A DNA stretch of 64,000 bases from Agapetus fuscipes (lineage: Eukaryota > Arthropoda > Insecta > Trichoptera > Glossosomatidae). Below, one piece after another: positions 52,700-63,304 of this stretch; within the stretch, counting starts at the first letter, position 1, and each line of letters starts with the position of its first letter. The stretch is taken from positions 18,170,342 to 18,234,341 of the forward strand of contig OX637335.1 of NCBI GenBank assembly GCA_951799405.1, in the 5' to 3' direction. A program made the translations under genes and the position numbers. Under the pieces are notes generated by a model that was not told the DNA's origin, did not search any database, and saw nothing but the letters and a program-made list of their open reading frames with translations.

Positions 52700-53030
52700 T
52701 AAACTTTTTATTCTTTTTAAATTTCCATTTTACGTAACTCTGAAGTTACGCACAGATTATGACTAAGGCTTTACGTTAACGTCTTACGAGTCCAACACGT
52801 TTGACGTACACATCCGCCAGTTGCGACATCTCGTACAAAATATAAGAGATCCGCACTCCACTCACCCAAGTACCAAACTAATGAGTATGCAACAAAACAT
52901 TGAGTTATTATTTAAGGGGAGATGAAACTAGCTTACGGAGACAAACCTTACAAACAGACCTATCAACTACAGAGCTGACTAACATAATAGAATACAATCC
53001 AATTTAGGTTAGGTTTACGGTCGCTCGTTA
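52700..53030. other. No gene recognised
   Basis: AT-rich sequence, nothing supportable. Confidence 0.35.
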
Positions 53031-53035
53031 GAAAT

Positions 53036-53345
53036 ATTTGTAAAATTACTTATAGGATATCTATACGAACCCTTAATTAGAGAATTTCAGAACTGTCGAC
53101 GTTTCGTTCACTTCTTATCCAACATCAACAAGATACACATCATTGTTGGACGGAGGGCAGGGATGAACTTTTCTTCATTGTTTTTTGCATCGTTTCATCT
53201 TGTTCATACTTGCCCTCCGCTGAACATGGATGTGTCTCCTGATGATATTGTATAAGAAGCCAACTAAACGTTAAAAACACCGAAATTCTCTTACTTACGG
53301 TTCATATAAATATTCGGTTATTAATTTTTTTCTAAGTAATTTTAC
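53036..53345. repeat. Inverted pair of a repeat with degenerate hammerhead-like cores
   Basis: Left arm about 53036-53130 and right arm about 53237-53345 are complementary. In sense orientation each reads GATAAGAAG..AAC(G/T)AAACGT..GAAATTCTCTTA-like blocks. The left arm (minus strand) retains GAAACGTCGACAG. The right arm retains CTGATGA but has TAAA for GAAA. Confidence 0.65.
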
Positions 53346-53349
53346 AAAC

Positions 53350-54065
53350 AAAATATAATACTTTATAAGCATGTGAAATCTTATGTTTTTTTTGCTTCAT
53401 CTATCTTATGTTTCGACACACAATAATAATAAAATGTTCAAAATTGCCTAATTTACCAGTCATTACAATACAACGCATGCGCACGATTACCGCGTTGAGA
53501 TGACATTTTAGCAATGCCGACAATGCAGAAAAAAAAATCTAACATCTGTACCTTTTGCCTGTTAGCAGTGTGCTACCACTCGGAGTATCATTGTTCTCTT
53601 TCTATCTAATGAAGATTTGAATTGAGGTAGGTTGAAACGGGCATGACATCTCAAAATAGTTTCGACTCCACAATAATATTATAACTCAATGCAACGAAAT
53701 AACACACTCAATGCCTGCGTAATTAGAAATACCTCAGTACTCCAACTACAACATTGCGTTTAAGCTCAACCACAGCGTTTTAAAAATAATGTCTTTATAC
53801 AAAAACGCTCACTAGAGGCGGTGTTTTAGTTTCCATACATTTTTTAGTATGAAAGCAAAGTTTGGCACTCGGAAAAAGAGTACCAATACCCTAAAAAACC
53901 TATTCGTCGCTAGATAGATGTGGCACAATACGAACATAAAATCATCGTGTGCCACATTTGACAGTTCAATTTATTTCTGTAATCATTTCGTAACCCGTGA
54001 GTAGCTGACAAGTAAATAAGCCATGAATGCTAATCACACGACTCCAACGGATTTATCGATAATGG
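53350..54065. other. No gene; diverged repeat at 53750-53870
   Basis: The block TTTAAGCTCAACCACAGCG ... CGCTCACTAGAGGCG matches 2885-3000. Confidence 0.4.
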
Positions 54066-54071
54066 ACTCAG

Positions 54072-54402
54072 CAAGTCCGGTCAATAGCTCAGATGGTAGA
54101 GTGCTTGCATTCCATGCCGTGAGCTCGGGTTCGAATCCCACCGAGGGTGTCAGAAATGATTTCCCGTTTCGGTGTTTGTTTGAAACCCTAAAATAAAATA
54201 CCGGCCAGGCTTTTACTCAGCCTTCACAAGAAACTAGTACCAGCCCTCTCGGGAGCTTCGAAAGCCCCACTTCAACTGAAGACGTTGGCGTAAGGCCGCC
54301 CCCCTTACCTCTGAAATAAATAGGTTCAACTTGCCACATTCGACCCCTTCGGGGATAACGCGGCAAAAAGATACACTATATGTGTGGCTTTGTTGCGTTG
54401 CG
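54072..54402 (+). mobile_element. SINE A, full length
   Basis: Head GGTCAATAGCTCAGATGGTA, B box GGGTTCGAATCCC, then the complete body and GTGGCTTTGTTGCGTTG end. One of the two best full-length copies. Confidence 0.85.
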
Positions 54403-54524
54403 ATGCGACTCAGCACATGAATTGACATAGAAAAATTGTGACGTCACGCAGACGGGTCTCTAGGTAAAATCCAAATAAAATATTTTATTATTGGTCGCAA
54501 AGGACTGTTGTCAAATACAAGTGT

Positions 54525-54772
54525 TGCTTATAGGTTGGTATGTGGCTGACCACCCATGCTGTAGAAAATGGTTCACTTTGCCAATTTCACCATTCAGGGA
54601 AGGTTGGCAAGAGTTGCATGGTGTATGTTCATTTGAGATTTGGGTATTTATGTTGTAGGTTTACATGCGGCATGTGCAAGCGTGAAAATGTATGTTTCTG
54701 CTTGTGAAAATACATGTAATTTGGATCCCTAATGTTACATATCTTTGCAACTTAAATTAGATTAGATTAGAC
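54525..54772 (+). mobile_element. LINE-tail repeat (family T)
   Basis: TTATAGGTTGGTATGTGGCT, CATTCAGGGAAGGTTGG, tail TTAAATTAGATTAGATTAG. Confidence 0.8.
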
Positions 54773-54877
54773 GTTAACCCGCAGAGGAAAAAGTTCGAAA
54801 TGCAAATTTGTCCATTTGCTTGCCTACTAAAATTTCTTAAAAAATGAACTTATTTTGCTATATTTTTTCAACTTAGG

Positions 54878-55135
54878 GCTTGTTTGTTTTATCTTCAACA
54901 GAGCTAAATTCACATGAGATTTGTTTGTAGTTTACTTGACCAATGTATCTTATGAAAACTGGAAATTTATTTTGAAAATATTTAAAACAACTCTCACATC
55001 ATCGTGTTTTTTGTATTTTCTTAGCTCAGATTGTGAAGAATGTGAAAATGTGAACAAAGATGAACTTTAAATTAAAGACAATTTCATTAAAAGGTCAACT
55101 TTGAATCAAATGGTAGATAAGCCAAACAAGCACTG
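54878..55135 (+). mobile_element. MITE family 1
   Basis: Left AGGGCTTGTTTGTTTTATCT; right, inverted, TCCCCAGTGCTTGTTTGG. Confidence 0.7.
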
Positions 55136-55184
55136 GGGAGACGAAGATTGCCGGTATTTTATTTTGTGTCGGAAATTTTATCCC

Positions 55185-55440
55185 TTGACTTATGGGTTGG
55201 TATGAAGCTGAGCACCCATACTGTAAAAAAAATATTCACTTTACCAATGTCACCTCTGTTTTAGGGAACGTCGGCAAAAATTTCAGGAATTATGTTTATT
55301 TGTGGTTTGGATTTTAATTTGTAAGTACCTACACAAGCAAGGTTTGTAAGCGCGAACTTACACGTGTCTGTTTGCGGGCATGCATTTAATATGAATATCA
55401 AATGCTAACATATCTTTGGAACTTAGATTATAGATTATAG
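55185..55440 (+). mobile_element. LINE-tail repeat (family T), nested in SINE A
   Basis: CCCTTGACTTATGGGTTGG to TTAGATTATAGATTATAG. GAAAT lies on both sides (left CGGAAATTT, right TAGAAATAAA). Confidence 0.75.
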
Positions 55441-55478
55441 AAATAAACACCGAAACGGGAAATCATTTCTGACATTTG

Positions 55479-55735
55479 GGGTTCCTTGACTTATAGGTTG
55501 GTAAGCGGCTGACCACCCATGCTGTAAAAATGGTTCACTTTGCCAATGTCACCCCTGTTTCAGGGAAGGACGGCAAGAGTTGCAGGGTGTATGTCCATTT
55601 GAGATTTGGTTTTTTATGTTGTAGGTTCACATGAAGCATGTGCAAGCGCGAACTTGTACTTGTCTGGTTGTGAGAATGCTTGTAATGTGAATCTTCAATG
55701 TAACATATCTTTGCAACTTAGATTAGATTAGATTA
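55479..55735 (+). mobile_element. LINE-tail repeat (family T), nested in SINE A
   Basis: TTCCTTGACTTATAGGTTGG to a (TTAGA)n tail ending GATTAGACAT. GACAT is duplicated (55474-55478 and 55731-55735). Confidence 0.85.
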
Positions 55736-55814
55736 GACATCCTCGGTGGGATTCGAACCCGAGCTCTCGGCATAGAATCCAAGCCCCCAACCAACTGAGC
55801 TATGAACCGGGCAT

Positions 55815-56320
55815 GATGAAACCAAATTATTCTTCTGTTGCTCAGAAACAAAGCCGTTTTTTGAAAGTATGAAGTACTTAGATAGATTTCATGAGATTGC
55901 AATATTTTAGTAATTATCTCAACTGTGCATTTAGAATGTACTCGAAATAAAAATTTGTTTATTTGATATACTAAATATATTCCACTCTCTAATGTAAAAT
56001 GTTTTCTCTCTCGTTAATTGAAAAATATATTAACGTCTACATGGTTGATAATAAATGCTTACAAATCAGTTTTCACAAAAAAACATCATGTTTTCTTACT
56101 ATTTGATTGTTCACATAGAAAATATGAGCAGTCCACAAATTGAGATATAAAAACCATGGTCTGTAAACTGTAATACGGCAAGAAACAACGTATGGCACAT
56201 AACTGTCAGCCAATCCAGTCAAATACAGCCGTGTAAAACGCAACAGTAGAGTAAATTGAATATCTAAAATTAGGAACTGCTTTAGTTGTGAAATTCATGA
56301 CAAATTTATTTTCTTTTATA
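55815..56320. other. No gene recognised
   Basis: AT-rich sequence without coding signature. Confidence 0.35.
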
Positions 56321-56322
56321 TT

Positions 56323-56700
56323 GTAAGGATTTTAGGGTTCAAATTCTCTTAAAATTAAAAACTGGTCTTTTTTTAGGATATTTATTTTACAGTTAAATTA
56401 GTTTATTGTACACTTTTACATTTATTTAGAAATTTTTACTTTAACTAATTTAACAGATGGTTTGTGCTCACTTATGCTGTTAGTCTTCACATAAGGTCGC
56501 AAGAGAGCTCTCTGCCTGCAAGCTGGTCGCTATTTTTTATACCCCAGCGATAAAAGTTTCTAAAGGTGAATTTTTCTAGAAGCTTCTCGAAGCACATGAC
56601 AATCTGGTGACTTCTTTATGAACTCAACAATCATCAATCCTACCCACCAATATAAAGAATTCCTATCGGCTATAACTAATACCTATACCTATCTAAATAT
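56323..56700 (-). repeat. Possible solo LTR
   Basis: Begins TGTAAGGATTTTAGGGTTC, then CTCTTAAAATTAAAAACTGG and TTTATTTTACAG, a layout parallel to the LTR at 31915 (GGGTTCTTTTAATTAAAAC). The far boundary and a duplication were not found. Confidence 0.3.
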
Positions 56701-56726
56701 TTATAATGCATATTTGCATAACAATA

Positions 56727-56971
56727 TTGATACCTTAAAGGTAAAACTGAATAAGTGACATATTAATGTTTTCTCAGGTAAATGCACTTTTTTCCTATTG
56801 TCTACGAAAAAAAATAGTGCAAAAGTGTGAAAATCCTGTAGCTTAGTACTTTTGGATGAGCACTTCTTAATTAGTTCACTTATTATGAGAAGTTTCACCC
56901 AATAAAATGTTTTATCCACGATTCATCAAATCAGTGAATCAGCACTTATTCCCACCTTTAAGGTGTTGATA
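56727..56971 (+). mobile_element. MITE family 2, complete
   Basis: TIRs: left TTGATACCTTAAAGGT..AATAAGTG; right, inverted, TCAACACCTTAAAGGTGGG..AATAAGTG. About 245 bp. Confidence 0.75.
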
Positions 56972-56974
56972 TCA

Positions 56975-57650
56975 TATGACAGAAAATATTTTTGACAATT
57001 TTTTAATGACATGTACATTGCAAAAAAACAACTTTACACGATACAATAATTCCAAACGATTAAATACATTTTATTTTTTTTACTAAAATATTGTAATACT
57101 GAAAACAAATCTTGAAAATATCTTTTGATAAACGGTCAAAGTCGATGGTGTTGCAATCTACATGAGAAATTTCTGTTCGCGTACTAAGGTACACTTATTT
57201 ACTATTACTTAAGACTTGATTTTCCCTGAAAAAAAACGTGTCAGTTACATAAACGGATCTCAAAAAAAAAATCTTGCGACATTTATGTGAAGACGGATAT
57301 GTCCTTGATATAGAAAGCATACGGAACCAAAGTGAATATCGAATTCTTACGTTAAGTTAGTGAGTCAACGATAAAACAAATCTATCTTCTTGTTTGGTCG
57401 ATAGCTCAATGATTGAGTGATAGCTCTCTGTGAAGCCTGCCCCTGCACTCTGCAGTCTCTGCTTAATATCTAGCGATTATATCGCTCGCTATCTACAGAT
57501 ATGATCGCTACAACAGTCGAAACTTCGCACCCTGGGCTTGTAGCCAATCTGTATCAGAAATGATTTCCGAATTTCCAAAAATTATTTTTGACCAAATCTT
57601 AGTACCGACAAAGTTTACTTTCAATTTTTGGAAGAAATGCCATGTAGACG
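56975..57650. other. No gene; SINE A head scrap near 57395-57425
   Basis: GGTCGATAGCTCAATGATTG at about 57399 resembles a SINE A head, and ATCAGAAATGATTTCCGA at 57553 resembles its body; the rest is altered. Confidence 0.4.
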
Positions 57651-57654
57651 AAGC

Positions 57655-58097
57655 AGACACGTGTTACATTCACTCTTACAAATGTTGCATGTAAACTTAC
57701 CAATCAAAATCTAAGCCCCAAATGAACATAAACCCTGCAACTCTTGCCAACGTTCCCTGAAACAGAAGTGACCTTAATAATAATATTAGGATGATTAATT
57801 TGGTGAGCGCTGTATTTATGTGAATCACACCTCAAAAGCCCTCTGAGAGCTTAGTTGTCGCTATAGAAAGCGCCAATTCTCAAGCAAGACCCAGTGCCTG
57901 TAAGGCTAGATGGACCTTTAGCAAAGGTACATGATTTTTTCAATCCAACGATGAGCACATTCGAAATTGTAAATGGTATATTTTTTTGCTCCGGCGGGAT
58001 TCGAACGTACTACCTCCCATTTACACAAACCTAGGCAAAAGCGAACCAATTTCAACAGTAAGGGTGTTCTGCCTCATATCAACCTACAAGTCGAAGG
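57655..58097 (-). mobile_element. LINE-tail repeat (family T), reverse, split by SINE B
   Basis: 57655-57775 (CACTCTTACAAATGTTGCAT, CGTTCCCTGAAACAGAAG) and 58020-58097 (AAGCGAACCAATTTCAACAG, CAACCTACAAGTCGAAGGA) enclose a SINE. Confidence 0.7.
57776..58019 (-). mobile_element. SINE B, reverse, head truncated
   Basis: Minus: GTTCGAATCCCGCCGGAGCA, the CTCATCGTTGGATTG body, CAATTCTC-type block, 3' end GCGCTCACCAAATTAATCAT and an (ATT)n tail. Confidence 0.75.
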
Positions 58098-58099
58098 AT

Positions 58100-58458
58100 T
58101 GCAAGTACGTGCTACAATTTACAAAACAGCTTTATCATGAAATGTTGCACAACAGCCGCGTCACATGTTTCCAAAATTATGTCACGAAGATAATTTGAAA
58201 GAAAAAAAGCGGTCGCCACATCCTTGTCCGGTGTGAGTCATGTTTTATTAATTTCTCTCCCATCTAGGGGGAAGCCCGATCGTAAACACAAGGCGTGAAA
58301 CACTCAGCGCAATAGTAGGCTGGTCTGCACCCAATTCCGAGCTCACTTTCGCTTATTGTATTCGAGCAAGCATTGTGGGAGTGCTTGCTGCAATTAAAGT
58401 GAGAAACATGAAGCAAGTGCACTAAAACCCGAGGGAAATAAAATGTCCAAAGTGTGGA
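58100..58458. other. No gene recognised
   Basis: A GC-richer stretch at 58250-58400 has no coding signature. Confidence 0.35.
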
Positions 58459-58459
58459 C

Positions 58460-58660
58460 CAGTGTTCTCTAACGTTTGTGAGCAAAGGCCACATTTGTTG
58501 TTTTTGTTATGATCAAAGACCATTTTGGTTGTTTCTTTTTTGACCAAAGACCATTTTGGTAGTTTTTTTTTTAACAAAGACCATTTTTGTAGTTATTTTT
58601 TTTACAAAGACCTTTTGGTTGTTATTTTATCAAGGACCACATATTATTCGACAGTAGTTA
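58460..58660 (+). repeat. Degenerate ~34-bp tandem repeat at a hAT-like end
   Basis: CAGTGTTCTCTAACGTTTG (58460) is a hAT-type terminus. It is followed by five units of the form CAAAGACCATTTTGGTAGTT plus a T run. No matching second terminus was identified. Confidence 0.55.
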
Positions 58661-58903
58661 ACATATTTACTTCCCATTTAAAAAAAAAACATTTTTTATA
58701 CATGATCGGTCACGTATTTGTAACAAAAATTGTAAGGCAGGTTTGATTCCCGCCTGGTTCCCTGACCATAACTTTGACCTTAGTTTAATAGATGTCTCTG
58801 AATAATTCATTAAAATAAAAAATAATGAACGATTTCAATACCTGTTTCTGCAAAATACGTTGATGAATAGCATTCCTATTCAGAAATTTAAAAAAAACAA
58901 AGA

Positions 58904-58905
<2 letters not shown>

Positions 58906-58951
<46 letters not shown>

Positions 58952-61489
58952 TGCACAACAGGTTTCCCTTTTTACAGTGCACCCTCACACAGTCATTAAC
59001 AAGCTGGGAGGAGCTCTTTAACTAGATCTTTGAATGATTCTAAGTTAATGTAAAAAATGTCTATGTCAGCGGAATTAATCAGAGTAACACTCCGAGTTAA
59101 GGCATGTTGTGCCATGACGTCGGTACGGGACAGCGGTACATGAAAAAGTTCATGCCGTCTTCCCCGGCCGTAGCCATCTGGCACATAAAGCTCAAAACTC
59201 TCTAACAGGGTGGGGCTGTCAATTAAGCCGTTAATGATCTTGTAACAAAGCACCATAAGAGAACCGTTGCGCCGAGATTCCAGGCTCCTGGAGCTGGTTT
59301 TCTCAAGTAATTCCTCATGGTGCATAAACTTGGGATAATTCCCATGTATTCTCATGAGGAGGTACCTCAAAAACTTTTTTTGAATTTGCTCCAAAAGATC
59401 TACATACTTCCGCTGATACGGGGCCCAAACCTCGACAGCGTACTCTAATTTAGAACGTACAATACAGTTGAAGACATCCACCATAGCTCTCGGTGACTCA
59501 AAATTATTGCTAATTCTGATCACAAAGCCCAATAACTGGTAGCATTTCGTCGTCAACTGTGTTATATGTTCTGTAAACTTCAGACCAGGATCAAAAACTA
59601 CGCCCAGGTCCCTAAATGAAAAGACACGAGCCAGTATCGACCCACCAATACTGTACTCATGGATTATGGGACAAGCGGATCTTGTGAATGACATGACAGA
59701 ACACTTGCTAATGTTGAAGTTCAATCCATTATTATTGGACCACATCAGCAGAGAGTTCAAATCCATCTGTAAATTAATACAGTCTTGAAAATCTTTGATT
59801 TCTGTATAAATTTTCATGTCATCAGCGTAAAGAAGACAAGAACTATTTTTGATCTTGTCCGCAATGTCGTTAATGAACACAATGAAGGCTAGAGGGCCTA
59901 AATTAGAGCCTTGAGGAACTCCTGAAGTTGGAAAAAAATTAGCCGAATGTTGGTCATTTATTTGCACAAATTGGCTTCTGTTTTTAAGAAATGAAGAGAA
60001 AAAGATTAAGAGAGGTTTTGTAAAACCAAAATCGTCCATCTTCTTCAAAAGAACATCATGATTCACACGATCAAACGCCTTGGAGAAATCTGTATATATT
60101 ACATCAGTTTGCCTGCGAGAATCCAAGTTGAGGGCAATATTTCTACTGAGGGTGAGTAGATTTGATACTGTGGATCTCTTGGGCAGAAATCCGTGTTGGT
60201 GTATGTTGATTCGGGGCTTGATTTGCCACATAAGGTTTTTGTGTATCAAGCACTCAAACACTTTGGCGAAACTTGATAAAATAGAAATCGGCCTATAATT
60301 TCTAACATCACTTTTATCATTTGACTTATGTACTGGCATGACTCTTGTTATCTTCCAGGCTGATGGATATGTACATGTCTTCAGGGATAAGTTGAAGATG
60401 AAACATAAGGGTTGAGCAAGGGGCTTAGCCATAGAAGATACAATTCTCGGGGGAATGTTGTCAGGGCCAGTTGCTTTATTGGATTTTAATCCAAGCAGAT
60501 AAGTCTTCACCTCAGTCAAAGAAAAAGGACTGAGTGATATGGAAGATTGCTCGTGCTTACCATGGGGGGACTCAGATAAATCTACGTGAGGGGTCTGGGT
60601 GCTGTAGACCGATTGGAAATACTTAGCAAAAGTTTCCGATATTATTCTGGGATCAGATATAATCTGATCTCCATCAGAAAGCTGAAAAGTTGTATTACCA
60701 CCGGTCCTGCTGGATCTGATATAAGACCAGAATTCCTTGGAATCACATCCTATCCCAGTCTGAATCTTACTCATATACAATTTGTGTGCTTCCTTTATAT
60801 TATGTTTAACTTGCGCTCTCTTTGTAGAGAAAGCCTTATAATTGCTTACACTTTTATTTTTTAAGTAATTTTTGTGCAAGCGTTCCTTACACTTGATATT
60901 AGCAATGATGCTACTATTAAACCATACTGGGTAAGTGGAGTTACATTTGGCAGCGTATTTTTTACATGGAGCACACAAATTACATATTTTCAATAAAACA
61001 TTATAAAAGTATTTTACAGCGGTATCAATATGTTTACAATTATATAGGTCAGACCAATCATAAAAACTAAGTATATTCTTACATCTATCAGTGTTTAAGT
61101 ACTTAAAATTAATTATTTTGTTCCACCTAAATATATAGTCAAAGTCGGTAACATTAATATTAAAATTATTATTATCCACATTGTGAATATTATTTATATG
61201 CCTATCGTCGCTAGGAGTGGATCTGGGATGTGCTTGCAGTCGTCCACAGGCCAGAGGCGTAGTGTTCAGCCTCGCGGTGACTGCAAGCGTGGGGTGATGG
61301 CGATCTTCACTCACTAGGGGCTCCAGGCAGCGCACCACTTTACATAATATATTTTTATTACTAATTACTAAATCAAGCATGTTGTTGTAGCCATTTTTGA
61401 TTGTATTACACTGTTCTAAATTATTAGCACTTAAGAAATAAGAGTAGTCAAGCAGGACAGAATCGCTCTCATTATTAAGATTAAAATCT
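58906..61489 (-). mobile_element. Jockey-like LINE, 5'-truncated
   Basis: Minus orientation: broken ORF2, a 45-bp 3' UTR and a 45-nt poly(A) (58906-58950 as T). The 5' end lies inside the endonuclease domain and abuts MITE family 1 at 61487-61489. No target duplication visible. Confidence 0.9.
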
Positions 61490-61491
61490 CC
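58996..61491 (-). CDS. Jockey-like LINE ORF2, 3' part (endonuclease end plus reverse transcriptase)
   Basis: The frame is uninterrupted from the breakpoint: GDFNLNNESD (endonuclease motif) at about 61489-61460, then through MLDLVISNKN (Met at 61380). Counting from that Met: RT motifs SNKATGPDNIP (300-310), RNYRPISILSS (360-370), TDFSKAFDRVNH (430-441), SGVPQGSNLGP (486-496) and the catalytic YADD (518-521), then SKCSVMSFTR and a C-terminal LESRRNGSLM...LPAC. ORF2 of such elements makes an endonuclease/RT for target-primed reverse transcription. With most of the endonuclease gone it cannot transpose, though the RT is intact in sequence, so the insertion is young. The short 3' UTR and poly(A) suit the Jockey clade; CR1-like assignment is the main alternative. 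Confidence 0.9.
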   Translation of the reverse strand, partial: GDFNLNNESDSVLLDYSYFLSANNLEQCNTIKNGYNNMLDLVISNKNILCKVVRCLEPLVSEDRHHPTLAVTARLNTTPLACGRLQAHPRSTPSDDRHINNIHNVDNNNFNINVTDFDYIFRWNKIINFKYLNTDRCKNILSFYDWSDLYNCKHIDTAVKYFYNVLLKICNLCAPCKKYAAKCNSTYPVWFNSSIIANIKCKERLHKNYLKNKSVSNYKAFSTKRAQVKHNIKEAHKLYMSKIQTGIGCDSKEFWSYIRSSRTGGNTTFQLSDGDQIISDPRIISETFAKYFQSVYSTQTPHVDLSESPHGKHEQSSISLSPFSLTEVKTYLLGLKSNKATGPDNIPPRIVSSMAKPLAQPLCFIFNLSLKTCTYPSAWKITRVMPVHKSNDKSDVRNYRPISILSSFAKVFECLIHKNLMWQIKPRINIHQHGFLPKRSTVSNLLTLSRNIALNLDSRRQTDVIYTDFSKAFDRVNHDVLLKKMDDFGFTKPLLIFFSSFLKNRSQFVQINDQHSANFFPTSGVPQGSNLGPLAFIVFINDIADKIKNSSCLLYADDMKIYTEIKDFQDCINLQMDLNSLLMWSNNNGLNFNISKCSVMSFTRSACPIIHEYSIGGSILARVFSFRDLGVVFDPGLKFTEHITQLTTKCYQLLGFVIRISNNFESPRAMVDVFNCIVRSKLEYAVEVWAPYQRKYVDLLEQIQKKFLRYLLMRIHGNYPKFMHHEELLEKTSSRSLESRRNGSLMVLCYKIINGLIDSPTLLESFELYVPDGYGRGRRHELFHVPLSRTDVMAQHALTRSVTLINSADIDIFYINLESFKDLVKELLPAC

Positions 61492-61976
61492 CCTTCAGTG
61501 CTTGTTGGACTTGTTTTATCTACCAGTTGATTCAAAGACGATCTTTCAATGAAATTGTGTTAAATATCACATTCCTCACAATATGAGCTAAGAAAAATAC
61601 ATAAAACACGATAATGTAAGAGTTTTTTTTTTTTAATTTTTATAAAAAATTTCAAGTTTTCATAAGACAAGTCCAGTGGCGAAGGGTGCCATATAACTCG
61701 ATTCCCATCGGCTTCCATTTTAAAATGAGGCAACAAAGAAGTTATAAAATATAGGCACAAGGTAAAAAAAATACTTTTAAAACCAAAGAAACAATACGTA
61801 TTTTCCCCCCATTGAAACCATGCAGTCTACTTTATTATCATTTTTGCCTCATTTTAAAAGGGAAACCGATGGGAATCGAGTTGTAAACACATTGGTCCAG
61901 TAAACATTCAAGCATTGCTCCTGTGAAATTACCTCTGATGGAGGTAAGACAAACAAGTACTAAGGGGACGATGAGT
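61487..61976 (+). mobile_element. MITE family 1 with a nested foldback
   Basis: Left TCTCCCCTTCAGTGCTTGTT; right, inverted, TCGTCCCCTTAGTACTTGTT. Blocks TTTCAATGAAATTGTGTTAA and GAAATTACCTCTGATGG match 40846-41113. The extra length is the foldback at 61672-61907. Confidence 0.75.
61672..61907. mobile_element. Foldback element nested in MITE family 1
   Basis: AACTCGATTCCCATCGGCTT ... TTTTAAAATGAGGCAA and its complement TTGCCTCATTTTAAAA ... CGATGGGAATCGAGTT. GTCCAG flanks both sides (61671 and 61903). Confidence 0.65.
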
Positions 61977-62221
61977 TTAAAATAGTGAGAACAGTGCATT
62001 CTGTAATGCGTTTGGTTTCCTGCACGTCGTGACGGAGTCGTAATAAGTGCTGGTGAACCGGATGTTGAATGTCCTCGAAAGAAAGTGACGGTATTTGCTA
62101 TAATATCATTCCACCCACTGTGTGTCTATGTATACGAAACTCACAACACAGTATAGTGCCTGACTTTTCTGAGACAGACTTCATACAAGGCCAGTAAATA
62201 ATGGGCAGTTATTGAATATTT

Positions 62222-62426
62222 CTAAGTGTATCTGGATGGATGTCGTTGTAGAGGAAGACCGAGAATGGTATGGATGCACCAAATTTCCGAAATTGCGAAT
62301 GAATGGAATATCCAGAGTCATAATAAAAGAAGAACCTGTATGAAGAAGGTTATGACTGTGGAGGAAATGAAAGAAGTATGTAAGGATAGAAAGAAGTGGC
62401 GGTTGATCTGTAATGTTGGCGGCTAG
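62222..62426 (+). pseudogene. LINE ORF2 C-terminus, second copy
   Basis: DGCRCRGRPRMVWMHQISEI ... EMKEVCKDRKKWRLICNVGG matches 17860-18050 almost residue for residue but is cut about 30 codons later at the 5' side. It is followed, after about 95 bp, by the family T tail. Dead copy. Confidence 0.8.
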
Positions 62427-62514
62427 GATTTATTTAATTGGAATTTGTTTTCTGATGTGGTGTTGATGTACATACGTGTTATTATTTATTGATTTAAAAA
62501 AAAAAATTGTCGTG

Positions 62515-62775
62515 TATGTTCCTTGACTTATTGGTTAGTATGCGGCTGACCACCCATGCTGTACAAATGGTTCACTTTGCCAATGTCATCCCTGTTTCAG
62601 GGAAGGACGGCAAGAGTTGCAGGGTGTATGTCCATTTGAGATTTAGGTTTTATGTTGTAGGTTCACATGCGGCATGTGCAAGCGCGAACTTGTACGTGTC
62701 TGCTTGTGAGAATGCATATAATGTGAATCTCTAATGTAACATATCTTTGCAACTTAGATTAGATTAGATTGAATA
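62515..62775 (+). mobile_element. LINE-tail repeat (family T) in LINE 3' UTR
   Basis: TTCCTTGACTTATTGGTTAG, GGCTGACCACCCATGCTG, CTGTTTCAGGGAAGGACGG, (TTAGA)n tail. Confidence 0.85.
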
Positions 62776-62904
62776 TTTCTAAGTGTATCTGAATAAGCAA
62801 TACATAAACAATTTCCTATCACTTTATTGTAATGAATATTCATCGTGCACTTCTTTCTTTCAGATATCCGATAAATCTATTTCTGCCACTTCTTCGTCCT
62901 GTGA

Positions 62905-63010
62905 GCTGGACTGCCAGCTCGTTCCGCCAGTGCTTGTTTGGCTTATCTACCGTTTGATTTAAAGATGACTTTTCAATGACATTGTCTTTAGAATCACATT
63001 CTACACAATC
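62905..63010 (+). mobile_element. MITE family 1, left end only
   Basis: TCGTTCCGCCAGTGCTTGTT and TTTCAATGACATTGTC; cut where a reverse LINE tail begins. Confidence 0.65.
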
Positions 63011-63011
63011 C

Positions 63012-63175
63012 TACACATGATTTACAACATAAAAACCCCAATCTCAAATGAGCAGACGCCCTGCAACTCTTCCTTTCGACCTTCCCTGAAACAGGGGTGG
63101 CATTGGTAATGTGAACCATTTTTTACAGTATGGATGTTTAGCTTCTTACCAACCTTTAAGTTAAGGAAAGTTATT
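63012..63175 (-). mobile_element. LINE-tail repeat (family T), reverse, 3' truncated
   Basis: CCAATCTCAAATGAGCAGAC, CCTTCCCTGAAACAGGGG, ends CCAACCTTTAAGTTAAGG. Confidence 0.75.
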
Positions 63176-63304
63176 TATATTTAAAGTCAGGTATACTTAA
63201 ATAAAACTTATTATTCACATCTACAGCTCAATATTACAGTGTCCTATTGAAAATGACGTTTAAGCAAGTCGAAAGTACACGAGGAGAAATAAATACTCTA
63301 TCTA

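Larger units (their letters stand above)
55144..55810 (-). mobile_element. SINE A, reverse, split twice by LINE tails
   Basis: The three SINE pieces are 55144-55183 (TTGCCGGTATTTTATTTTGT), 55440-55478 (AAATAAACACCGAAACGGGA, CATTTCTGACAT) and 55733-55810 (CATCCTCGGTGGGATTCGAA ... CAACTGAGC). Together they rebuild the SINE in order. Confidence 0.8.
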
